NCBI GenBank assembly: GCA_018700215.1
Contig: JABIST010000008.1
Coordinates: 1-7,839 of the forward strand
Length of the DNA: 7,839 nt
Reading direction: 5' to 3'
Source of the DNA: Dehalococcoidia bacterium
Lineage (GTDB): Bacteria; Chloroflexota; Dehalococcoidia; UBA2979
Position 1 is the stretch's first letter. Every line of letters begins with the position of its first letter. The translations under genes and the position numbers were made by a program. Of the stretch, positions 1 through 4,500 are shown piece by piece. The notes below the pieces were generated by a model. That model did not search any database and was not told where the DNA came from. It saw only the letters and a program-made list of their open reading frames with translations.

Positions 1-679
1 CGTCGGAGGTACCGGGCGGCAAGTCGATAATCAAGTAATCCAACTCGCCCCAATCCACGTCTCGCATCAGCTGTCGCACGCCGGAACCAATCATCGGACC
101 ACGCCAGACAACCGGCGTGCCCTCGGGAAGCACGAAGCCGATCGAAACCGCCTTCACGCCGTGCGACTCAACCGTGTGGAGACCACCCCCGCCTTCGGCC
201 TGGATCCCTCCGCTGATGCCAAGCATCGTCGGAATATTGGGGCCAGTAATGTCGGCATCCAGCAGACCAACCTTCGCCCCCAGCTTCGCGAGCGAAACCG
301 CTAGGTTCGTCGAAACGGTCGATTTGCCAACGCCGCCCTTGTTCGAGGCAACGGCAATGACGTTCTTCACGCCATCAATCGAAGCGGGCCCGCCCTCGCG
401 CCCCAGCGTGCCGCGCACCTCGGCGCCCCAGTCGATCTCGATCGTGTCGATGCCGTCCAGCGGCTCAAGCGCTGCATGCACGTCCTTGTCGATCGTCTCG
501 CGCAGCGGGCATGCGGGCGTGGTCAGCACCAACTCGAAGGAGACGGTGCCGCCGTTGACCTGCACGTTGCGAACCATGTTGAGCGAAACGATGTCTTGAT
601 GGAGTTCAGGGTCGTTTACCGCACTGAGCGCGGATATCACTGCCTGTGGGTCTGCCACATCAGCTCCTTCATCGGTCAT
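1..679 (-). CDS. mrp: Mrp/ApbC/NBP35-family Fe-S cluster carrier ATPase (3' end beyond window)
   Basis: Reading leftwards from ATG at 679, 226 codons are visible and the frame runs off the window edge. Residues ~12-90 form a MIP18/DUF59-type domain, including the family's TTPACP motif (Cys57). A ParA/MinD-like P-loop domain follows: deviant Walker A with both signature lysines (Lys114, Lys119 in NKGGVGKST), then DADITGPNIPTMLG (141-154) and Walker B YLIIDLPPGTSD (215-226). This order is that of bacterial Mrp/ApbC, which binds and transfers 4Fe-4S clusters to apo-proteins in the cytosol. The C-terminal CxxC that holds the cluster would lie outside the window. The start is uncertain: ATG 679 has no Shine-Dalgarno sequence, whereas an in-frame GTG at 658 sits 5 nt after AAGGAG and would give MADPQAVISALS. 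It diverges from the small Cys/His protein. Family assignment is secure; the client proteins are unknown. Confidence 0.95.
   Translation of the reverse strand, partial: MTDEGADVADPQAVISALSAVNDPELHQDIVSLNMVRNVQVNGGTVSFELVLTTPACPLRETIDKDVHAALEPLDGIDTIEIDWGAEVRGTLGREGGPASIDGVKNVIAVASNKGGVGKSTVSTNLAVSLAKLGAKVGLLDADITGPNIPTMLGISGGIQAEGGGGLHTVESHGVKAVSIGFVLPEGTPVVWRGPMIGSGVRQLMRDVDWGELDYLIIDLPPGTSD
656..670 (-). promoter_or_regulatory. Shine-Dalgarno and alternative GTG start of mrp
   Basis: On the minus strand AAGGAG (about 669-664) lies 5 nt before an in-frame GTG (658-656), eight codons into the ATG-initiated frame. ATG 679 has no purine-rich site upstream. This geometry favours translation from GTG 658. 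The DUF59 domain begins after either start, so function does not decide between them. Confidence 0.55.
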
Positions 680-700
680 TCACATCACAAATGTGTTCTA

Positions 701-715
701 CCTGTGAGTCACAGG
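701..715. promoter_or_regulatory. 15-bp perfect palindrome upstream of mrp (candidate operator)
   Basis: CCTGTGAGTCACAGG is a perfect inverted repeat with 7-bp arms around a single central base, 22 bp upstream of the mrp ATG. Around it lie further TGTG/CACA words: TCACATCACA at 680-689 and TGTGT at 692-696, with CACA-AA-TGTG at 686-695. The clustering looks like a binding site for a dimeric regulator of mrp. The 1-bp spacer does not fit the CRP consensus (TGTGA-N6-TCACA). The regulator is unknown; an Fe-S-sensing repressor would suit the gene, but that is inference. Confidence 0.45.
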
Positions 716-917
716 GAACTTTGTGGCGTGACCGAGCGTTATCTGTATATCGGCCTTAACAAGTCCCTCAGGGGAACCAGCAGCCTGAATCCGTAGCGCC
801 CCCACCTAGTGCGGCTCCGCGCCAACGGACTTCTTGTCGATAAACACAAGTATACGGAGCCCTCGCCCGAGGAGGAACCGATTAACAGACATTTAGCAGT
901 TTTATTGCACTAAAAGC

Positions 918-945
918 TTGACGCAGTAGAAACTACAGCGATAAT
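918..945 (+). promoter_or_regulatory. Sigma70-type promoter for the small Cys/His protein gene
   Basis: TTGACG (918-923) and GATAAT (940-945), 16 bp apart, each match the sigma70 consensus at 5 of 6 positions, in an AT-rich island of otherwise GC-rich DNA. Initiation near 952 would give a leader of about 120 nt before ATG 1076. A short inverted repeat (GTAG-AAA-CTAC, 926-936) lies in the spacer, and TTTTA/TAAAA arms (900-915) lie just upstream; either could be a regulator contact. Confidence 0.6.
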
Positions 946-1030
946 TACGAAACTGAATGTGTAGATCCAGTTCTCCCCAGACCCAGAGGCACCTCAGAGT
1001 GCTCCACAGTCCCGGGAGGTTGAGAGCATC

Positions 1031-1055
1031 GACGGTGGCCTACACGCCCACCGTC
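1031..1055 (+). other. Hairpin in the 5' leader of the small Cys/His protein gene
   Basis: GACGGTGG (1031-1038) and CCACCGTC (1048-1055) are perfect 8-bp arms around a 9-nt loop, ending about 7 nt before the AAGGA ribosome site (1063-1067). There is no T-run, so it is not an intrinsic terminator. It may protect the mRNA 5' region or modulate translation; no function is known. Confidence 0.4.
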
Positions 1056-1075
1056 ATCAGCGAAGGACCGTGACA

Positions 1076-1330
1076 ATGAGCCCCACAAACGAAAAAGCCA
1101 AGAGTGCGACCAAGACCCGCAAAGCGGCCAACTGCGTCCACCACTGGATCATTGATGGGCCGAACGGCCGCGAGAGCGTTGGCTCCTGCAAGCACTGTGG
1201 CGTAACCAAGGGTTTCTCCAACTCCACCGAAAGTGTGATGTGGGAGCAGACCAACACGCTGCGGAACGACGTACGCGAAGCCTCGCGCTTCACGAAGCCG
1301 GCAGAGATTCGCCTCTCAGACGAGTCATAA
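1076..1330 (+). CDS. Small Cys/His-rich (putative zinc-binding) protein, conserved hypothetical
   Basis: This encodes 84 residues from ATG 1076, which lies 8 nt after AAGGA (1063-1067). An in-frame GTG at 1070 is only 2 nt from that site and is less likely. The centre of the protein has a Cys-x-His-His-Trp-Ile-Ile start, a Pro-Asn-Gly turn and then CKHCG, so Cys/His, Cys and Cys are placed like a small zinc knuckle. The N-terminus is Lys/Thr-rich and looks disordered; there are no membrane segments or signal peptide. I recall similar C-x-HHW-(I)-PNG-x-CxxCG proteins from Chloroflexota, where they lack an assigned function; that recollection was not checked. The gene has its own promoter, a ~120-nt leader and a strong terminator, so it is a single-gene transcription unit. 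Abundant expression and a nucleic-acid-binding role are plausible but inferred. Confidence 0.8.
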   Translation: MSPTNEKAKSATKTRKAANCVHHWIIDGPNGRESVGSCKHCGVTKGFSNSTESVMWEQTNTLRNDVREASRFTKPAEIRLSDES

Positions 1331-1350
1331 CCAACCGCATCAGCTAGTCC

Positions 1351-1390
1351 CAACAGGGGCGGCGCCTCTGGCGCCGCCCCTGTTGCTTTT
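1351..1390 (+). terminator. Rho-independent terminator after the small Cys/His protein gene
   Basis: The arms 1351-1366 and 1370-1385 are a perfect 16-bp complement closed by a TCT loop, with a GC-rich core (GGGGCGGCGCC), followed after one base by TTTT (1387-1390). It begins 20 bp after the TAA stop and insulates the gene from pyrD downstream. This is the strongest terminator signal in the window. Confidence 0.92.
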
Positions 1391-1506
1391 CCACCGCTAG
1401 ATCAGTCGAGTATCGATAGTCACCGCACCCGTCCGCTCGCAGCCGTCCATACCTCGACACGACGCGTATCATCGAGTCAGTTCGGTATCGCGCGACTCGG
1501 AGCTGC

Positions 1507-2436
1507 ATGGACCTCAGCGTTAATCTCGCCCCACGTCACAAGCTGGAGCTGCAGCTCCGTAACCCCGTAATGACCGGGTCCGGCACGTTTTCAAACGGCA
1601 CCGAACTCGCCAAACACTTCGATATCGACCAGCTCGGCGGCATCGTGTCCAAGGGCACCACACTCCGCCCACGCCGAGGGAACCCGACCCCTCGAACGAT
1701 CGAGACCGCGGCCGGCATGATCAACGCCATCGGCTTCCAGAACATCGGTGTCGGCGCCCTGATCCGCAACGTTGCACCCGTCTGGGCGCGCTGGAACGTG
1801 CCCGCCATCGTCAACATCATGGGCGACAACGTTGCCGAGTACGGCGTCCTCGCCCAACGGCTGGATGGCATCGATGGAGTCGCAGCGCTTGAGGTGAACA
1901 TCTCCTGCCCCAACGTCGATGCCGGTGGCCTCGAGTACGGCCAGGACCCCACGATGGCTGCACAGGTGGTCCAGGAAGTCGCCCGCCACAGCTCACTCCC
2001 CATGATCGTGAAACTCACGCCCAGCGTCTCCGACATCCGTCCGATCGTGGAGGCGGTCAGCGACGCGGGCGCGCACGCTATCACCGTCGCCAACACTGTC
2101 CCCGCCCTCGCGATCGACATCGATAAACGACGTCCGTTCATCCCCAACGCTTTCGGTGGCCTCTCCGGTCCCGCGATCAAGCCGATCGCGCTTCGCCTTG
2201 TCTGGCAGGCCGCCTCCGTCAGCTCAATACCCATCGTCGCGTCAGGCGGCATCATCTCTGGTACGGACGCGGTCGAATTCCTGATGGCAGGCGCAACCGC
2301 TGTACAGGTAGGCACCGCTACCTTCCTCGATCCCGAAGCGCCCTGGCGCATCCTCCGCGAACTCACCGAGTGGTGCGAGACGAACAGTGTCACGGAAATC
2401 GGCGAGCTGATCGGCGCCGCCCGACGAACCGAGTAG
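1507..2436 (+). CDS. pyrD: Dihydroorotate dehydrogenase, class 1B catalytic subunit
   Basis: The 309-residue product is full length for the PyrDB family and catalyses oxidation of dihydroorotate to orotate on FMN, the fourth step of UMP synthesis, in the cytosol. Family motifs occur in order: SGTF near 25-28, SKGTT (Lys49), GNPTPR (58-63), NAIGFQN (73-79), NISCPN (131-136) with the class 1 catalytic base Cys134, KLTPSVSDI (169-177), ANTV (195-198), GGLSGPAIKP (217-226) and VASGGI (244-249). A catalytic Cys rather than Ser, and lack of an N-terminal membrane helix, place it in class 1, and the motif set fits 1B. GGAG (1499-1502) lies 4 nt before ATG. Class 1B enzymes normally pair with PyrK, a flavin/2Fe-2S NAD-linked subunit; none is adjacent here. 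A -10-like TATCAT (1467-1472) lies upstream without a good -35. Confidence 0.95.
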   Translation: MDLSVNLAPRHKLELQLRNPVMTGSGTFSNGTELAKHFDIDQLGGIVSKGTTLRPRRGNPTPRTIETAAGMINAIGFQNIGVGALIRNVAPVWARWNVPAIVNIMGDNVAEYGVLAQRLDGIDGVAALEVNISCPNVDAGGLEYGQDPTMAAQVVQEVARHSSLPMIVKLTPSVSDIRPIVEAVSDAGAHAITVANTVPALAIDIDKRRPFIPNAFGGLSGPAIKPIALRLVWQAASVSSIPIVASGGIISGTDAVEFLMAGATAVQVGTATFLDPEAPWRILRELTEWCETNSVTEIGELIGAARRTE

Positions 2437-2438
2437 CG

Positions 2439-2819
2439 ATGTCGAACAGCTCCACAGTCGCCCGAACGCGCTGGATCGCCGAACGCTTCCTCTGGTGGCC
2501 ACTACTCGCCGGCGTCGGATACGCCTGGTACCTCTTCGGCGCCCGCCTCACCCATTGGCTCGGCCCGGACCAGCTCCGTCAGGCCGTCGGTCTCATGCTC
2601 GCGGTCGCCGTCGTCGTCACCATCTGGCGGTGGTCCGCGCGCGATTCACGCCGATTCGCCATCGAAGCCGGCACCTGTCCGCGCTGCTACGCTCTCGTCA
2701 CACCCTACGAATATCCGCCGATCGCCGGAGTCCGCGAAGAAGCGCTGCACGGCTGGCACTGTGATAACTGTGGGCTGGAAGACGTCCAGCCGTTGACGCC
2801 CAGCCGTGACGCCTCGTAG
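2439..2819 (+). CDS. Two-TM protein with C-terminal zinc ribbon, hypothetical
   Basis: This encodes 126 residues from ATG 2439, two bases after the pyrD stop, so it is almost certainly cotranscribed and probably translationally coupled. The N-terminal half has two hydrophobic helices (about residues 17-34 and 48-64) joined by a short loop, with Trp/Arg-rich flanks. The C-terminal half is soluble and has CPRC (80-83) and CDNC (108-111), a four-Cys zinc-ribbon layout with 24 residues between the pairs. I do not recognise a named family. An in-frame start further upstream (2370) would overlap pyrD by 67 bases and is not needed. Despite the coupling to pyrD, nothing in the sequence ties it to pyrimidine synthesis; zinc ribbons on membrane anchors can be scaffolds or assembly factors. 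Confidence 0.8.
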   Translation: MSNSSTVARTRWIAERFLWWPLLAGVGYAWYLFGARLTHWLGPDQLRQAVGLMLAVAVVVTIWRWSARDSRRFAIEAGTCPRCYALVTPYEYPPIAGVREEALHGWHCDNCGLEDVQPLTPSRDAS

Positions 2820-2849
2820 CGTCGTTCAGGTGAACCGTTCGGTTTGCAT

Positions 2850-2926
2850 CGGGGCGTAGCTCAGCCTGGCAGAGCGCTGCGTTTGGGACGCAGAGGCCCG
2901 CAGTTCAAATCTGCGCGCCCCGACCA
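2850..2926 (+). tRNA. tRNA-Pro (anticodon UGG), CCA encoded
   Basis: A full cloverleaf can be folded by eye. The acceptor stem is CGGGGCG (2850-2856) with CGCCCCG (2916-2922), discriminator A2923, and encoded CCA at 2924-2926. The D-arm contains TAGCTCAGCCTGGCAGAGC. The anticodon stem CTGCG/CGCAG (2877-2881, 2889-2893) carries loop TTTGGGA with anticodon TGG at 2884-2886. The T-arm is CGCAG-TTCAAAT-CTGCG (2899-2915). The C1 start and UGG anticodon identify tRNA-Pro. It starts 30 bp after the zinc-ribbon gene and may share its transcript; TTTTCTCTC follows directly (2927-2935). Confidence 0.97.
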
Positions 2927-3007
2927 TTTTCTCTCACCATCCCACGACGAACGCCGCCGCCCGCTACCCTCGCGCCCGCGTATCGAACCGCGTTCACCTA
3001 ACTCTCT
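2927..3007. other. Convergent intergenic gap between tRNA-Pro and the P450 gene
   Basis: These 81 bp separate the rightward tRNA from the leftward P450. A short T/C-rich run follows the tRNA, and no GC hairpin with a T-tract is evident in either direction. I see no gene. Confidence 0.5.
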
Positions 3008-4072
3008 CTATCCGAATCGCAGATCCTGCTCCGGGAACGTCAGCGGCAGCGGATCTGCAGCGAGCGAGCGCCCTGAGATCTGCTGCCCCGCGCCAAGCAG
3101 CGCGGCCATCGCGGACTGACACACGAACATGATCAGATCATGCCCCGGGCAGCTCCGAGGCCCACGCAAGAACAGATTCGGGTACTGCTCCAGCGATCCC
3201 ACTGGATCGTCCAGCCAGCGTTCGGGGCGGAATTCATTCGCCGTCGGATCTTCCGTCTCGTCTCGCTGCTGCCATGGGAAGTAGTGCGCAATCTCCATCC
3301 CCCCGGCGATCTCTCGAGTCCCCACATACGCTCCCTCGGGCGCCTGGTGGAACGTCCGCGTCACCGGCGCGAACAGGCGCCCCGCCTCCAGCAAACACGC
3401 CTCGGTGTAAGCCAATGGCTCTGCGCCCGCCAAGTCAATCTCCGCTCTGACCCGTCCGAGGACAGCCGGCCGCGAACCAACCAACGCCATCGTCCGCACC
3501 AGCAAATCGGTTCCCGATCCCGTGAACGTGAACATCCAGTGCGGCATCTGCTCAAGCGCCTCCGGCTGCGGCAGCGTCCCCACGGTCCGAGCCCGGCCAG
3601 CCAACGCCGGTTCAGCCGCGGATTGGTAGGCGTCGCTCAGCCCCTCGTAAAACCGTCGCTTCCGCCCTCGGTACCGCCAGCCGAAAAGGATGCGCCGCAG
3701 CGGACTCCGCACCACGCCCATCAGTTGGTCGATCTCGATCACCGTCTCCTGCTTGCCGGTATCCCCCAGCACCACCCGCCGCATCACCGCCCGCATCCGC
3801 TCTCGCGTCTCGTCCACCGAACCGACCCGCGTCCTGAACTCGCCGGACACCGCTTCCAGCACCGGCGCTCGCAGCTCTTCGATGTCTCCCGACGCGAGTA
3901 CCGATTCGTTGAACCCTCGTCGCCGCTCCCACTCCTCACCATGTGAAATTGTCAGCGCTCGAGGTGCGAGAAACGCCATTGCAGACCGCTTCAATTCACC
4001 TTCAATGAACCCCTGGTCATTCGGCTCTACATCCAGCACCGCGCCTGACAGCTCAACGTCATTCACCAGCAA
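3008..4072 (-). CDS. Cytochrome P450, main part (reading frame 5'-truncated by an in-frame stop)
   Basis: The 354-codon open frame carries almost the whole P450 fold. Counting from TTG 4072, these are: C-helix Trp-Glu-Arg-Arg-Arg (48-52, haem propionate contact), K-helix ExxR (Glu229-Arg232), PERW (283-286), and the haem-thiolate loop FLRGPRSCPG (301-310), with Cys308 as the axial ligand, matching FxxGxRxCxG. The putative I-helix (about 178-198, FTFTGSGTDLL) lacks a clean AGxDTT proton-relay motif, so peroxide- or hydroperoxide-driven chemistry, rather than classic O2 activation, is possible but inferred. At 354 residues it is 50-100 shorter than usual, and the missing part lies upstream in the same frame (4076-4261), behind a TAG at 4078-4076. 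TTG 4072 has no Shine-Dalgarno sequence, so this part is probably translated poorly or not at all. It diverges from the dioxygenase operon and shares its control region. Confidence 0.85.
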   Translation of the reverse strand: MLVNDVELSGAVLDVEPNDQGFIEGELKRSAMAFLAPRALTISHGEEWERRRGFNESVLASGDIEELRAPVLEAVSGEFRTRVGSVDETRERMRAVMRRVVLGDTGKQETVIEIDQLMGVVRSPLRRILFGWRYRGRKRRFYEGLSDAYQSAAEPALAGRARTVGTLPQPEALEQMPHWMFTFTGSGTDLLVRTMALVGSRPAVLGRVRAEIDLAGAEPLAYTEACLLEAGRLFAPVTRTFHQAPEGAYVGTREIAGGMEIAHYFPWQQRDETEDPTANEFRPERWLDDPVGSLEQYPNLFLRGPRSCPGHDLIMFVCQSAMAALLGAGQQISGRSLAADPLPLTFPEQDLRFG

Positions 4073-4075
4073 TAT

Positions 4076-4261
4076 CTATCTGACCCCAATATCGAGCACG
4101 AAACTACGCGAATTTAGTCGATGCGACTGGAGCGCAACCCAGCGCGCGAATGCACCAGCTCGACCGCCGCGCGATCGTGACGCACCTGGCACGGAGGCAA
4201 CGGCCAGCATGAACAGCAACTGGATGGCTCGCAGTAGGCCCGCGGTCGGATAAGTCGACAT
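4076..4261 (-). pseudogene. N-terminal segment of the same cytochrome P450, ending at an in-frame TAG
   Basis: ATG 4261 follows a near-perfect Shine-Dalgarno AAGGAGG (4274-4268) with a 6-nt spacer. The frame has a hydrophobic N-terminal helix (about residues 8-26, membrane-anchor-like), a basic stretch, and RSFVLDIGVR, which reads like P450 strand beta1-1. It then meets TAG (4078-4076) and continues in the same frame as ILLVNDVELSGAVLD, which reads like beta1-2 and helix B. Reading through gives about 417 residues, a normal P450 length, so the native gene is almost certainly 3008-4261 with one nonsense codon. A real point mutation, strain-level decay or an assembly error are all possible. Recoding of TAG is unlikely, because pyrD, the zinc-ribbon gene and this P450 all terminate with TAG. 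Confidence 0.75.
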
Positions 4262-4267
4262 GGTCGT

Positions 4268-4274
4268 CCTCCTT
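4268..4274 (-). promoter_or_regulatory. Strong ribosome binding site of the P450 gene
   Basis: AAGGAGG on the minus strand lies 6 nt before ATG 4261 and fixes the original start of the P450 gene at 4261 rather than at the TTG or GTG codons after the internal stop. Confidence 0.8.
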
Positions 4275-4310
4275 GAAATCGCGCTCGCCGTAGAGTCGCC
4301 ACAAAGCCAG

Positions 4311-4316
4311 ATTATT
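4311..4316 (-). promoter_or_regulatory. Possible -10 element of the P450 gene
   Basis: Minus-strand AATAAT (4316-4311) is positioned to start a transcript ~43 nt before the Shine-Dalgarno site. No good -35 exists at 15-18 bp; the matching region is occupied by the 37-bp inverted repeat, so a bound regulator would directly block or replace -35 contacts. Confidence 0.3.
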
Positions 4317-4319
4317 TGA

Positions 4320-4356
4320 CCATCAATAACCTGACTATTCGTCAGGTTATTGATGG
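4320..4356. promoter_or_regulatory. 37-bp inverted repeat, likely operator in the divergent P450/dioxygenase control region
   Basis: CCATCAATAACCTGAC (4320-4335) and GTCAGGTTATTGATGG (4341-4356) are perfectly complementary 16-bp arms around TATTC. The core CTGAC-N5-GTCAG resembles TetR/AcrR-family operators. It lies 58 bp upstream of the P450 ATG and 45 bp upstream of the dioxygenase -35 box, well placed to control both directions. Neither side has a T-run and both flanking genes diverge, so a terminator is unlikely. No regulator gene is visible in the window. A mobile-element scar or a structured leader of the P450 mRNA are less likely alternatives. Confidence 0.7.
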
Positions 4357-4390
4357 CACCATTATTTCATGCAATTCATCAAGAGATCTG

Positions 4391-4400
4391 GATAATTATC
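4391..4400. repeat. 10-bp palindrome GATAATTATC upstream of the dioxygenase promoter
   Basis: GATAATTATC is a perfect palindrome ending 1 bp before the -35 element TTGCCA (4402-4407). It could be a second, smaller regulator site or chance in AT-rich promoter DNA. Confidence 0.3.
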
Positions 4401-4401
4401 G

Positions 4402-4429
4402 TTGCCAATGAAGTTCGATCTGTTATAAC
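4402..4429 (+). promoter_or_regulatory. Sigma70-type promoter of the dioxygenase operon
   Basis: TTGCCA (4402-4407) and TATAAC (4424-4429), separated by 16 bp, each match the sigma70 consensus at 5 of 6 positions. Initiation near 4436 gives a leader of about 65 nt to ATG 4501. The surrounding ~4300-4480 stretch is markedly AT-richer than the genes. Confidence 0.6.
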
Positions 4430-4500
4430 CCATTTGATGAAGATATATCGACATTACAGTCGGTTCGAATAGCTTCTAAGATCCTAGTCGAGGCGTGCAC

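Larger units (their letters stand above)
680..1069. other. Divergent intergenic region between mrp and the small Cys/His protein gene
   Basis: No convincing gene is present. From left to right it holds the CACA/TGTG cluster and 15-bp palindrome near mrp, and a GC-rich stretch at ~760-840. In that stretch ACAAGTCC (~759-766) could pair, with a 3-nt bulge, with GGACTT-c-TTGT (~828-838), enclosing small hairpins such as TCCC-tcag-GGGA and GCGG-ct-CCGC. This may be a structured mrp leader; I recognise no riboswitch or ncRNA family in it. A minus-strand TATACT (854-849) could be an mrp -10 box, but its -35 region is poor. An AT-rich patch (~880-960) then carries the rightward promoter. Confidence 0.4.

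Noticed and set aside
703..713. CRP/FNR-type binding site at TGTGA-G-TCACA
   Set aside because: The half sites are separated by 1 bp rather than the 6 bp of CRP sites, so normal dimer spacing is not met.
755..845. SRP RNA, tmRNA or a known riboswitch in the mrp leader
   Set aside because: I compared it by eye with the conserved cores of SRP RNA, tmRNA, TPP, SAM and cobalamin elements and found no convincing match.
1536..2393. Long antisense open frame opposite pyrD (285 codons, minus strand)
   Set aside because: It lies wholly within a motif-complete pyrD, has low-complexity Ser/Arg/Pro-rich content and no recognisable domain; it arises from the GC-rich codon bias.
3140..3946. Plus-strand open frame of 268 codons opposite the P450
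   Set aside because: The translation is Arg/Pro/His-rich low-complexity sequence, and the minus strand carries unmistakable P450 motifs.
4076..4078. TAG read as a sense codon (pyrrolysine or suppressor recoding)
   Set aside because: pyrD, the zinc-ribbon gene and the P450 itself use TAG as their terminal stop, and nothing in the window suggests recoding machinery.
4320..4356. 37-bp inverted repeat as a bidirectional terminator
   Set aside because: It lies between divergent promoters, not converging gene ends, and neither arm is followed by a T-run.
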